Positions 36,374-47,194 of a stretch of DNA of 64,000 nucleotides are shown piece by piece; within the stretch, counting starts at the first letter, position 1, and each line of letters opens with the position of its first letter. Made by a program: the position numbers and the translations under genes. The notes under the pieces were generated by a model that did no database searches, was not told the origin of the DNA, and saw only the letters and a program-made list of their open reading frames with translations. Source of the stretch: Aaosphaeria pasadenensis (lineage: Eukaryota > Ascomycota > Dothideomycetes > Pleosporales); the NCBI GenBank assembly GCA_022813625.1, contig JAKLMB010000020.1, positions 186,001 through 250,000 of the forward strand, in the 5' to 3' direction.

Positions 36374-36788
36374 ATGCAATACTCCACACTTGTTACCTCT
36401 TTGATCGCTATGGCTACTGTAGCCACTGCCGCTCCAGCTGAACGTCGTCAAGCCAATCCAGTTATGGGTCGGGTCACTGAGTTCAAGAACTACCAATGTG
36501 CCATTGCTAGCATCAACACCCATGCAGTCAACCAGTCGCTGACTGGCAAATGCATCAAGTTCACCATCGCTGCCCAGAGCGTGGACTACTACAGGGATGT
36601 GGACACTTGCACCCGTACGTGAAATGAGATGTTGATTGTCCCTAATATGAGTTTTGATGTGACTAACGAAAGCAGTCGACCTGTTCAGCGACGACAACTG
36701 CGAGAAGAAGTTCATCACTCTCGAGGACTCGACTTGCTTCAACAATGGTGGCTTCGATACCTTTTCCTCTGCCATTATGCGCTGCTAG
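36374..36788 (+). CDS. Small secreted cysteine-rich protein, effector candidate
   Basis: A 117-residue secreted protein; I know no homologue. Exons 36374-36614 and 36676-36788 join across a GTACGT...AAAGCAG intron of 61 bases with a GACTAAC branch site. The joined frame runs VDTCTLDLFSDDNCEKKF and ends at Cys117 before TAG. Residues 1-20 are a signal peptide (TLVTSLIAMATVATAA). Arg24-Arg25 before Gln could be a Kex2 processing site. The mature part has six cysteines (42, 60, 79, 89, 101 and 117), enough for three disulfides. Size, secretion, even cysteine number and location in a gene-poor stretch fit the profile of fungal effectors or antimicrobial proteins. No enzyme motif is seen. Confidence 0.8.
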
Positions 36789-37591
36789 TGGTGGAAATAG
36801 TGGATGGAGTGGGCATGTTTTTACGATCTCTTTATTCTCCAGGCTGAGAAGAGCGTTCAGCGCTTCGATTGGATAAGTTTTATAGAAGCAAAGAGACGTT
36901 TTTATGCCGACCATCTGGCCCTATATTCAGGTGCGAATCGTAGTGAATTTTGTTGAACGTGAAGCCTCAGGAAACAAAAAATCTAATGGTTCGGAAACCG
37001 AGGTTCGACCCTTCGTGGCACTTCGCTGGGATTTATGGATCACACAAGCGCACGTCGATCACACGAGCGCACGCCGATCACACAAGCGCATGTGCACGCA
37101 ATTGAAATGAATTACGGTATGAATGGGACGTAACGCGAGATATTGGAGCTAGCTGGGAAAATGAAGTCTTTGTAGTACACCGTGAATAGTAAATTCGATC
37201 CTGTAAGGTTCCCTAACTGAAACAACGCTGAGACATGTGCCTTGAAGGTATAGAGAACCCCAATATCCTAAGAGAATAATACAATATCCCATCTGATCTG
37301 CAAAGGCAACGTGTTTCCTAATTCGAATGTAGTTAATGACGATATGCTCAACCCGGGTTTGGTTTGGGACAAAAATATTGATCGTCAAGGCTGCAATCCG
37401 TACCTATAAAGTCCCTTCGCTGTTGAGTCCCGAGAATACGAGGCAACTGCTGATTAGTCAGTTGGCCGCGCGGAGATCGTTGGCTGAAGCGTTCGGGGTT
37501 GCGTGGAACTCTTGACTTTGCTGATGATCAGGGGCACATAGTTAACTTTTATCTCGAAGAAATCGAGAGACTTAAACTCCAACATTTCTCG
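36789..37591. other. Intergenic, contains a 19-base tandem repeat
   Basis: It lies between the small secreted protein and the sugar carrier. Apart from the tandem repeat listed separately I see no gene. Confidence 0.5.
37038..37094 (+). repeat. Tandem repeat, three 19-base units
   Basis: Three consecutive 19-base units start with GATCACAC, at 37038-37056, 37057-37075 and 37076-37094. Units differ at one to four positions. The array is about 250 bases downstream of the small secreted protein gene. Confidence 0.85.
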
Positions 37592-39425
37592 ATGAACGAT
37601 GCTGGTGAAAGGTAAGCAGAAGTCTCCTAACGACCTACCCGTTTGGGCGGCCTAATCCTTCGCTAGGCATCCGAAATATCCTTAGGTGGGACGCACCCCT
37701 CCTCAAGTATCGTCAGCTTCGACAAGACTCAACTGGACCTGGTCAAGGGACAACATCTGTCTCAAGAGATACATCGAGTGATCACAGTATCGGGACAGCT
37801 GAAATGGCGATTCCAGGGGGTCGTTCAATCCGTGCATCTAGCCCTACGTCTAGCTCATCAATGGCTGCCGCCGCCTTGGCAGAAGAGGGCCATCAGCTTC
37901 CAAAGCTTTCCCTTGGACTGTTGATAGCTCTAACCTGCAGTATTGGAGGGTACTGATATTTTCTCCAGTAAGGATTTAGAGCCGATTGCTGACATTTCAT
38001 AGACTCCAGTTTGTATGGTCAACGATCTTTTCTCATGGCTCGGCATACCTTTTCTCTCTTGGTATCACCGAGTCGCAATCCTCCCTGATATGGGCAATTG
38101 CACCAATATGCGGTGCATTCGTTCAACCGGTCGTTGGTGCACTAGCAGACAACTCTCGGTCTCGCTGGGGACGGAGGCGACCTTTCATCCTGGGTGGAGC
38201 AATTGGGGTTGTCATCTCCATCATTTTGCTAGCATGGATTGACGATATCATGCGTTGTCTAACTGCTATACTCGGCATCCAATCCAAGGATACAATTCAG
38301 ACAACCGTTCAAGTTGGCACCATTGTTTGTATCGCACTTCTCAACCTTGCTGTACAGCCGCTACAGCTGGGCTTGCGTGCCTTGATAGTCGACGTCTGCC
38401 CCTCAGAGCAACAAAGTCTTGCCAGCGCCTGGGCTGGGCGATTTACCGGTATCAGCAACATTCTAGGATATCTGCTTGGTTCGCTCTCAATTGGTCCTCT
38501 GGCAGAGGATGACGAGTCCTGGAGGTTCCGCTTCTTGTCACTTCTAACCGTCTTCATGCTCTCTTCCACCGTTGTCATCACCCTATTCTTCATCCGCGAA
38601 CATCATGCCGGCGACTTAGTTGCAGAGGTCCAAGAGCCAACGTCTATTTTCCACGTCTTCCGGGATGTTAAAGACGGTTGGGCGATCATGTCCCCGCAAG
38701 CGCGACGCGTGTGCTTCGTACAATTCTGTTCCTGGATGGGCTGGTTTGGTTTCCTATTCTACAGCACATCCTACGTCGGCCGTCTTTACCTTGCGGAATC
38801 GCGGAAACAAGGTGTGGAGCCAACCGATGCATTGAAAGACGCAAGTATCCGGATAGGAACGTTCGCAAGCGTGCTTTCATCTATCACAGCTTTCGCAACG
38901 ACAGTGATCGCCCCACACATTGCCGCCAGTAAATCAACACTCCCCTCGCCCATCCTCGACGGGCTGAAGGCTAGAGTTAGTGCAGGTTGGTGGCGACAGA
39001 AACACATTCTCTGGGCCATGAGCTTGTTTCTCTACGCATTCTGTACCTTCTGCACCTTCTTTATCTCTTCTACCAACGCAGCGATCTTCATCGTCACCTT
39101 GGTCGGCTTGTCTTGGGGAATCACGCAGTGGGCACCTTTCGCCCTCCTCGGCGAAGAAATCGCCATGCATGAAGTCGAAGGCGAAGATGATGATTCCGAA
39201 GTCGAGAAGGGGCGAGAAGGGATGACTGCCCAGAGTGGCGCCATCATGGGTGTCCACAATGCTGCGATTTCCATACCACAGATCTTGGCTGCTTTTGGCA
39301 GCAGTTTCATCTTCTGGCTATGCAAGGGGGACAAGCCTGGAGAGGGTAACGGGATCCCGTGGGTGTTGAGGATCAGCGGTGTTGCTGCTCTTGTTGCAGC
39401 ATATTTTGCATGGCGTCTTAAATAG
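37592..39425 (+). CDS. GPH-family sugar:proton symporter (sucrose/alpha-glucoside transporter-like)
   Basis: A transporter of the glycoside-pentoside-hexuronide family, closest in features to plant SUT sucrose carriers and yeast Sut1. Three exons: 37592-37611, 37686-37949 and 38003-39425 (568 residues). The first exon is only 20 bases (MNDAGE plus part of a codon). The splice to exon 2 is favoured because it opens the Ser-rich N-terminal tail that leads into the first helix (LSLGLLIALTCSIGGLQFVW, itself assembled across intron 2). The signature SRWGRRRPFILGG follows helix 2, as in sucrose carriers. Twelve hydrophobic segments are evident, with an acidic loop (EVEGEDDDSEVEKG) before the last two. 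It lies 1.5 kb from the xylose reductase gene, with only Y14 between. The actual sugar is not known. Confidence 0.85.
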
Positions 39426-39928
39426 AGCCCTCCTGGTATATCTACCGACGCAACTGGTTTCTTATGTTTCCGGAGTTTGGAAAAGAGGGAAATGATTACA
39501 CTAGTAATAATAATGTTGAATCAGTAGAACATTCTATTGCGATATTTGTTCTCTGAGCACACAGTTAGCAAATATTGAAACAGCTAATGGCGGTCATGAG
39601 TGGTGCAAGTACGATAGGTAAACAGCAGGATGTGTGCTTCAGATACTTCAAATCGGCCCTTGATATCATGTTTGTGTCGTGCGATTTCTCGCATATTTCG
39701 CCGCCGTTCTGAGTGTACATATCTTCCAATACTGTGAATTTCACCCATTCATAATGCTCTACTTGTCCTATGCCGCTCATGAGTTGCGATGTGACTAGTC
39801 TACTTACGGCTAGCCCAGTCATGTCTTGGCATGGTAGAGACTCGAGCAGAGAGATGCTACCGGCCGCAACTGAAATCGCAACCTCCACCTACAACACACC
39901 AAACAACAACCACAATCAATTGACCACC
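39426..39928. other. Intergenic between sugar carrier and Y14
   Basis: It contains the 3' region of the sugar carrier and the promoter of the RNA-binding protein. No gene is seen. Confidence 0.5.
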
Positions 39929-40485
39929 ATGGCCGACACAGAAATGGAAATTGACCCTCCCGTCGAGGCGACCGAAGCCAAAGCCAGCGATGCGCGCACC
40001 GCCGCGGGCGCAACCGCCGTCCGAAGTATAGAAGGTTGGATCATCATCGTGACCAATGTGCACGAAGAAGCGACTGAGGAGGACCTGCACGACATGTTTG
40101 GCGAGTTCGGGACGATCAAGAACCTACATCTCAATTTGGATCGACGGACGGGTTATGTGAAGGTGCGTTAGTTCCTGAGCTCGCTCGAGGGAGAAGAGAA
40201 GGCTGTGATGGAAAGTTGGGTAGTAATTGAGACGCGCGGATGCTAATATGGGCTTAGGGATATGTGCTTATTGAGTATCCTACTCTCGATGAGGCGAACG
40301 CTGCGATCAAGGATGCGCATGGCAAGGAATTGCTCGAGCAGACCGTCGGTGTTGATTTCGCGTTTGTGAGACCGCCGCCGCCCACCAAGGGAGGACGTAA
40401 CCGCGACGACCGTGACAGGAGGAGCGGGAGGGCCAGGAACCGGAGTAGAAGCCCTGGTAGGGATGGGGACGATGCAGACGATTGA
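39929..40485 (+). CDS. Y14/RBM8A-like RNA-binding protein, exon-junction-complex subunit
   Basis: One RRM protein of 153 residues matching Y14 (RBM8A/Tsunagi), which pairs with Mago and marks exon junctions in spliced mRNA. Exons 39929-40162 and 40258-40485; start in the CACCATGGC context. The acidic N-terminus (MADTEMEIDPP) is followed by the RRM, about 38-117: GWIIIVTNVHEEATEEDL (RNP2 region), FGEFGTIKNLHLNLDRRTGYVKGYVLIEY (RNP1 region, with the intron exactly at the LNLDRRTGYVK/GYVLIEY junction). The C-terminal tail is Arg/Ser/Gly-rich (RARNRSRSPGR), as in Y14. The length agrees with the family (about 160-175). It is housekeeping and probably unrelated to the neighbouring sugar genes. Confidence 0.92.
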
Positions 40486-40943
40486 GGATGCGAATTTTGC
40501 GTGACCCTGACTGGGTCAAGAAGTCAATGACCGCAACTTGGACGAGCACAGGCAATCGATACCACAAGAATTGATGAGAGATGTTTGTGGGCATAATTAT
40601 ATTGCCCTCCAGTATTAGGCACTTGCAAAATCATAAGCTCGCTGGTCCGTCTTGGTTCAGACGGGCCAGCTTCACAATATCATTGAGTAAGTTCGTTCTC
40701 TTGCAATCCGTTTCTAAACTAACATTCCATAGAATTGCCCTCAACAAGTGATCTCTCCTGAATCACGAATTGACAACACAGCGATAGGATAATTGTGCAA
40801 ATCATTGCGTCACGGATTACGGTGTAGATCAACGTTAATTAGTTGGAAGAATATATTTAATTCAGTCCGCAAGTCTATTTGTTTTCCTTCGTATGTGTAT
40901 CATCTATGTACATCCGTTCATTTTCATCATGAGGTATATGCGT
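40486..40943. other. Convergent 3' intergenic region
   Basis: This stretch lies between the ends of the Y14 and xylose reductase genes. It is AT-rich and no gene is seen. Confidence 0.5.
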
Positions 40944-41989
40944 CTAAGCGAAGATGTGGAGAGGGTGGTTAGGGAGGTAGAAACCGGGGTCGTTGAACCT
41001 GAGGCCAATGTCGAACGAGGCAATGGTCTCAAGCTCCTCGTTGGTGAGGTCAAAGCCGAGAACATCTAAGTTCTGGGCAAGACGGTTGGGGCTGTTGGAC
41101 TTGGGGATGACAGCAATATTGCGCTGAGTGCACCACCTGAGGAGAACCTGGGCGGGGGTGACGTTGTGCTTGGAGGCGATGCTCTTGATCTTCTCGTTCT
41201 CGAAGAGAGGACCGGCGCTTTCGGCGCGCTTCCTGAACTGAGGAGGAAGCTCCAAGAAGCTCTGGGGTCCGAAGGTGGAGTAGGCAGTGACGGCAATGTT
41301 GTGGGTCTGAGCCATCGCGATCAAGTTGGGCTGGACGAGGTAGGGGTGGTGCTCGATCTGGAGGGAGGAGATGGGGTGGCGGGCGTAGGTGTTGAGGTCG
41401 TAGAGCATCTGGGCCTGGAAGTTGGAGACACCGATGGAGCGGGCGACACCCTCATCGACGAGCTTCTCGAGCTCCTTCCAGGTCTCCTGGATGGGGACGT
41501 TGGCGGGCTTGACGGAAGTGCCGTCCTCTGCCCACCAGGCGGGGTAGCGCTTGACCTCAGGGTCAATGTACTCGAGAGCGCAGGGGAAGTGGATGAGGAA
41601 GAGGTCAATGTATCCGAGACCCCAGGCCTCGTTCTGAGATTTGGCCATAGGGACTGCGTGCTCCTTGCTGTGGTAGTTGTTCCAGAGCTTGGTGGTGATG
41701 AAGATGTCCTCACGCTTCACGAGGCCCTCGCTGATGGCGCGGCGGACACCCTCACCAGCCTCCTTCTCGTTCTGGTAGTCGTATGCACCGTCGAAAAGTC
41801 TGTAGCCAGCCTTGATAGCCTATTCGAGAGATTGAGTAAGTATTCATTCATGAGAGAGTGATTCAGCAGTGTTTGAGGACTTACGTTGTAAACGGTATCA
41901 GCAGCAGTCTCCTTGGGGACCTTCCATAGACCGAAACCGACGAGGGGCATCTCATGGCCGGAGGCCAACTTGTAGGTAGACTGGACCAT
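40944..41989 (-). CDS. NAD(P)H-dependent D-xylose reductase (aldo-keto reductase)
   Basis: Reduces D-xylose to xylitol and often L-arabinose to L-arabinitol, the first step of fungal pentose catabolism, in the cytosol. Exons 41989-41885 and 41819-40944, with a 65-base intron (326 residues, normal for the family). The joined protein carries the aldo-keto reductase tetrad Asp45, Tyr50, Lys79 and His112 (one less than the 46/51/80/113 numbering of Candida tenuis xylose reductase). The GFGLWKVP N-terminus and the IPKSNSPNRLAQN cofactor loop with K-S-N-x3-R are typical of xylose reductases, and NADPH is usually preferred. HPLHIFA at the C-terminus is also typical. The gene is divergent with the Zn2Cys6 regulator over 742 bases. 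Codons end mostly in C or G, consistent with strong expression. I am confident of the family and fairly confident of xylose. Confidence 0.93.
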
Positions 41990-42352
41990 TTTGAAATTGA
42001 ACTAAAAACAATACAATTGAAAGGGTATCAGAGTAGAAAATTTGGATAACAATCAGTTGAGACGAAAGGAATGGAGGGGTTAAAAACAATTGCAAGCTGA
42101 GTGCTTTTGAATTAGTGGACCTTTCTGTATGGCATATCCAAGCAACCTCTCAGTACGGAGCGAAAAGTTTTTGTGGACCAAAGTCCAGTACTACGTAGCT
42201 TAGATGGCGCTGAGATTTGGTGGAGTCGAGTCCGGTCCCATGGAGTTCCACGGTGAGTGGTTACGATTTCCTCTTTTGGACATTGACGTAGCATCCGGAA
42301 TTCCATACCGTAGATGCCGCGAAGAGCCCCCGGATGCAGCACGTTGGCTTTT

Positions 42353-42363
42353 TGCCCCCGCAT
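42353..42363 (-). promoter_or_regulatory. Repeated C-rich element with CreA-like core, copy 1
   Basis: TGCCCCCGCAT occurs here and again at 42462-42472, 109 bases apart. The core read on the minus strand, GCGGGG, fits SYGGRG. Confidence 0.4.
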
Positions 42364-42461
42364 ACTGGAACTGCAGGAGAAATGAAGGGCCTATTTCTTT
42401 CCTTCTTGCGTATTTGTTTGTTTTGTTGCTGTTGTCCTTGTACGAGAGCTCAAGGTATACC

Positions 42462-42472
42462 TGCCCCCGCAT
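42462..42472 (-). promoter_or_regulatory. Repeated C-rich element with CreA-like core, copy 2
   Basis: Identical to copy 1 over 11 bases and in the same orientation. A related site with GCCCCCGGAT lies at 42326-42335. Confidence 0.4.
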
Positions 42473-42731
42473 CAGCAAATATCACAGCTCCCTCCAGCTC
42501 CTCTTGCCTTGTTGGGTAATTAAAACCACCCCCGCTGTCTTTCTTCCATTCCGAGGTCTTGCCGCAACAGAAGTCTATGCAACCACCGACTGTATACCTA
42601 CTCCACATTCACGCACACTACGAGGTACCTGTGACTGGCCTTTGGATTACCATCCGTTACTCGACGACAATTCAGTAATGATATGAATCTCCGACCACAT
42701 CCCTCGCGCTCGCTGGAGAGAGGTAACAAAT

Positions 42732-45038
42732 ATGGACCCATCAAACATTTCCGAAGGGGCTGCCGGTGCCCCCGCTGCTGCTCTTGTTACTCCTACAGTT
42801 GGTGAAAAAGAGCATGACGTATCTGCCCCAATTACTACTTCTGCTGCTACTACTACTATTACTACAAATGCTACGCAAGCAAATCCTAGGCCAAAGCGCT
42901 CCAGGACGGGCTGTTTAACCTGTCGAACACGGCGACGAAAGTGTAAGTCTTAGCCACCCACCTCCTGATTGGATGCTGTCCCAACCCTACAATCATAACC
43001 AAAACATCAAAACAACAAAACAAGACATGTAGCAATTCAATAATAGGGTTAATACTCATATTCGAATACTAATCTGGACTGTGAAGGCGACGAAGCTAAG
43101 CCAACATGCCAGAATTGCGTTGGAAAAGGCCTCGAGTGCAAGTACCCAGCCACCTTCCAGTTCTTAGGCAAGAACAACTACACGCCCGAGGTTGCTACAA
43201 ATGTGAAGTACACTAATCTCAGGGTATGTAAGAGGAATACCAACTTCTCTGTTCATGATCAGATCGTGATCCACTGTACCATGGTATGCTAACTTTGGGT
43301 GGGAATGTGATAGTTCTTACCAGTAGACAGCGAAAATAAAACGCACGCGGAGCCTGGGACTGAAGAAGCGCTCGCGACAACAACATCACCATCAGACAAA
43401 GTACAAACGTCCCCTCTGAGTACCGCAACATATGAACAGCTGCCTCACGAGCAAAGCGTGGGCAGCAATAGCCACGTAGAGCCCAAGCAGGAGCACGTCA
43501 AGCCGAATGAAAGCAGCACCGGACGGACATCGTCAGACAACTATGAATTCGCTCTCCACGGCTTGATTGCCTTGGGCACCTCGCACGAACCCATTCCAGG
43601 CGAGCAGATACAGTTCTCGCCCGAGATGTCAGTTACGGACCATCGAGCAAGCTTATCCCGGGAGGATACGACCCCAACGTTTGGACAGCAACTGCACGAG
43701 GTCTTCACGAATGAGGGGCGACAAGATGTTGGCGGGACATCACAGTCATGGCAGCTTACCGACCACCCTGAAACATCCGAGCAGCAAGAGCTGAGCCAGG
43801 AGCGAGTTCTTGAGTTATTGAAGCATTATCGTTATGAGATTGCACCATGGGTAAGTTATTCACCCACGTCAAACTGATACAATACATATAGAATTATTAC
43901 TAACATGATTTACTCAACAGCTAGACATGGGCGATACACATCAGAGCTTTGGATGCGAGGCTTTGCAGCTTTCTACAGACACCGTTGCAATCCGCTACGG
44001 ACTTCTCGCACTTGCAGATACTTCACTGTCCATCCAACAACCGTACAACAGAGAAGAAGGGGCGCTGGACGTCTCTCTGATCGCCGACATCCTCCAGCAG
44101 CGAGAATGTGAACAGGGTACGCTTACATGTGCCCTTGCCAAAATGCTGGGGATCACAAGACACGCAATAGCAGACTTAGACAAATTTTGGATGCGCGAAG
44201 AGCATAGCCTTAATGGACAAGGAATCGAGGAGATGCTTTTGCCCCATCTCGAGACCAGTCCGCTAGCGTCATCAGTATATTGGCTATTGGCTAGGCTACG
44301 TATGTGTGATACTATTCTAGATTTGACTTTTACTGACTACCAACAATAGAATTGAGTATCGCACTTGCGGGGACATCTACTGGAGCAATGATGCCCACAT
44401 TCGCGCCAACCACATCTCTTAGCCGTAATTATGCAGGAAACGAGGATCTTGTTCTGCAGGTATCTCGTGATGCGATAGCTGTCTGCTTAGAGGCCTGCGT
44501 CTTTTGTAACGAAGACGACGACAAGCGCATCGAGCGCCGCTACGGTCGAAATCGTGTAGAAGCATGGACAAATCTCGTCCAGTCGCTTGAGCAATCATAC
44601 AACAACCGGCCGCGCGAGTTCAGACCTATAGTCGAACTATACCCGCGAGATGGCAGGCACAGCGACGATGAGTTCCCTACAATCGTATTTACGAACGGTG
44701 CAGCGATTCTTGCAAATCAGTTGTACCACACTGGCATGCTTCTGTTATTACAGAACAAACCAAGATTTTCCACGCAGCGAAGCTCGAGTTCTCCGTTCAT
44801 GTCCATATTGTGGCATGCCCGGAGAGTCTGCGGGATTGCCACAAACAATGACAGGCGAGAATGTTGGGACCCTTGCCTTTTAGCATCGTTTCTTGCCGCT
44901 GCGCGCACGGCGACGCACCGGAGCCAACATACAGCCATAGTCACTGCTATTGGAGGGATGGATCGCTTGACTTCGTGGAAGATCCCACGGCATTTAAATG
45001 CTCTGCAGGAGGAGTGGCGTCTGGCCGAGGGATGGTAA
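42732..45038 (+). CDS. Zn2Cys6 transcription factor with fungal_trans_2-type domain
   Basis: A fungal zinc-cluster transcription factor, 650 residues. Five exons: 42732-42942, 43087-43223, 43314-43850, 43921-44299 and 44350-45038. The cluster is created across intron 1: cysteines 61, 64, 71, 78, 81 and 88 with spacing C-x2-C-x6-C-x6-C-x2-C-x6-C, preceded by basic PRPKRSRTG. The N-terminal 55 residues are Ala/Thr-rich, with an ACT/GCT-type triplet run in the DNA. The C-terminal half has the features of the ARCA-like/fungal_trans_2 regulators: LLKHYRYEIAPWLDM, ILANQLYHTGMLLLL and SILWHARRVCGIA. The same blocks recur in the gene downstream, which ends 33 bases further on the other strand. Its position head to head with xylose reductase suggests control of that gene, but this is inference. 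Confidence 0.9.
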
Positions 45039-45070
45039 ATGAGTTGAACGGATATTGAGATTCGTCTCGT

Positions 45071-46714
45071 TCAAACCTCCCCACGAACCTTATAACCCCA
45101 GACGTTCTCTAGATCGCGAATCCTCCAGCACGCAGTCCATCCGGTCATCGCCTCAATGTGGCGAATTGTCTTGACGACCAACGCCTGCTCGGAAGTGTGA
45201 CTCAGGAGTCTGCCAGCAATCCAAAGCGGTTGAATGGCGTTATTTAAGCAGCCCTCATGGGGATTTGCCAGAGAAATGCCGCAAATGCGCCTTGCGTGCC
45301 ACAGTACAGAAGTAGTCGGTGAGGGCGGAATAGACTTAGATTTTGGATGAGAACCCAGAAGAAGCACACAAGCAGTGTGATAAAGCTGGTTGGAAGAAAT
45401 GGCCGCCCAGTGGGAGAAGAAGATGTGCGGAAACGGCACCGAAGATGTACTTTCTACGGGCAACATCTCCTTAGGTCGGTAAAGAGCCCAGTTCGATAGC
45501 TGGTCCCACAGTCGGGTCCATCGGTTCTGAAATTGACGTGTATTGCACCCGTTGTCCTCGCCGAGTTCGACGAACTTGTTGCGATCGGAGATGAGCTCGC
45601 ACGCCTTTGCGCACAGGTAGACCGCGAAATTGGCGTACATATCAGGTGACGTTTGGCTGCGGAAGAGGGTCTCCGCATACTCCTCAGGGGTGTCTGGGGG
45701 AAGCCAGCTGGAAGGTTTGAGCAAAGTGCTTTCCGTGCCATCGGAAATGAGCGCACCGCAAACATCTGAAAAACTATAGTCAGAAATAATCCAATAATCA
45801 AAACTTGCTGAAAATCAAAATCATGACTCACCCATGCGTGCATAACACCAGAAAACAGCCTGAAGCACATCGCCACTGAAACCGTGCACGCCAAACGCAT
45901 CGAAGACCGCTGCACAGCCCTCAAGATGGCGGCGCCAGTCCTGAGCACTCGCAGCAAACATCTCCAAGCAACACAGGACGACGCAGGTCGCGATTACATG
46001 CGGGTCACGAGCCTGCAACAGCGGCGTAAGGAGGCGAATAGCCTCTTGGTACAGCTCCAGTGAGTCGAAGGAAGACTGGATCTTCTCTCTCCGCTCGAGC
46101 TGGCGCGCCCCGATGGCGAGGATGGCGTACATGAGTGGCGGGGACTTCTTCGCCAGCGCGGGGAGCTGGATCCCGAATACGCGGGTACTGTCGAACATGT
46201 CGAGCTGGAAATTTTTCACGTCGGTTAGTTGGGGCGTTCCGAAAAGCGGTCGCTCAATTGCCACGTGCAAATGGAGAACGAAGGGAGGGAGGCTTTAACA
46301 TACCCATGGAGCGACCTGGGAGATGTAGTTTTTCAGATACTGGACTCGTCTCCCCTTGGCGAGGACCTGCTTGGTGTTGAAATTCGGGTCGTGCGTGTCG
46401 TTTTCGTTGGTTGAGTTTTCATTCTCGTCGTCTTCTTCCAGCGGCGTCCCTGCCCGCGTCGGCGCTGCAGACCGAGCGGTGTTGAACAGAAGGGATCGCA
46501 GCTCCTCCTGCGAGGCTAGGTAATTCGGATCATGGGCGAGCTCATCGAATCCCCAGCTCGTGGCCGGGGAGAGGAAAGGATCAATGGGGAATCCGTCAAG
46601 GCTTATTCCTGATGGGTGCTCTGTGCCCGGTGTGGGAAGAAAGGTCGTGAGGAAGTCTTCCGAGGGATCGTGGTCGACTCTGCGTCGCTTGCTCATTGGT
46701 TCATCTGCGGACAT
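45071..46714 (-). CDS. Fungal-specific transcription factor-like protein lacking a zinc cluster
   Basis: A 492-residue relative of the preceding regulator. Exons 46714-46304, 46204-45832 and 45765-45071. It shares LKNYISQVAPWLDM, SNQLYHTACVLLL and SVLWHARRICGIS with its neighbour at corresponding positions. The middle domain (ILAIGARQLERREKI, ATCVVLCCLEMFAASAQDWRRHLEGCAAVF) is the classic fungal_trans_2 core. The N-terminus has a nuclear-localisation-like SKRRR but no Cys6 cluster, C2H2 or other DNA-binding motif, and the frame upstream of its ATG gives none. It may act as a partner or antagonist of a DNA-binding regulator, or be recruited indirectly. It could also have lost a 5' exon, though the spacing to the divergent side gives no zinc cluster that I can see. 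Confidence 0.85.
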
Positions 46715-47194
46715 CAGGGGTCGTGGATTTTGACGAGGAAGGACAAGATCAGTTTTGCATTCGAGGTGTTGAATATATAGGTGTATCTGCGGCTGGGGAA
46801 AGCTAGAAACAGAAAATGTCTTGACCTGCAGGGCGTCTGAACAGGGGAGGGAGCAAAGAGCGGGGAAAGGTGTAGGGGTGCAATAGTGTGGGTTTAGTGA
46901 GGTTCTAGTCCTCGTCAGGTGATCACGCGATGTCCTCGGTCTTCTTAGTGGCGCCCCGACCTTCGCCCCGGTTTCGCATTCTCCACATTATTGACTCGTA
47001 TTTTCGAATAGTGAACGAGGCGAGGTCCAAATGAGCAAAGAAGAATGTATGGATATTTGAAGTTTGTTCATTACGTCTGCCTTCTGTCTATCTATCTATC
47101 TACATCATGATGGATTTTTTGATGAAAATCGATGCTACGCCTGAAAATGCAAGATGAAAAACAACGCCTCAAGCAGAAAGCTCTAATTCATTCC
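46715..47194. other. Intergenic between regulator and dihydroxyacetone synthase
   Basis: It contains the promoter of the minus-strand regulator and the 3' flank of the minus-strand synthase. A short TCTA microsatellite lies near 47086-47100. No gene is seen. Confidence 0.5.

Larger units (their letters stand above)
41990..42731. promoter_or_regulatory. Divergent promoter of xylose reductase and Zn2Cys6 regulator
   Basis: These 742 bases lie between two start codons. They contain three matches to the CreA/Cre1 carbon-repressor consensus (SYGGRG, read on the minus strand) at 42328-42333, 42356-42361 and 42465-42470; the last two share the longer string TGCCCCCGCAT. No XlnR-type GGCTAAA box was found. 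Control by carbon source is inference. Confidence 0.5.

Noticed and set aside
36980..37025. GGTTCGACCC string resembling a tRNA T-loop
   Set aside because: No matching acceptor, D or anticodon stems could be folded around it by eye.
41166..41861. 231-residue plus-strand frame across xylose reductase
   Set aside because: Antisense shadow; its composition (Leu/Glu/Gly/Val runs) mirrors the codon bias of the real gene.
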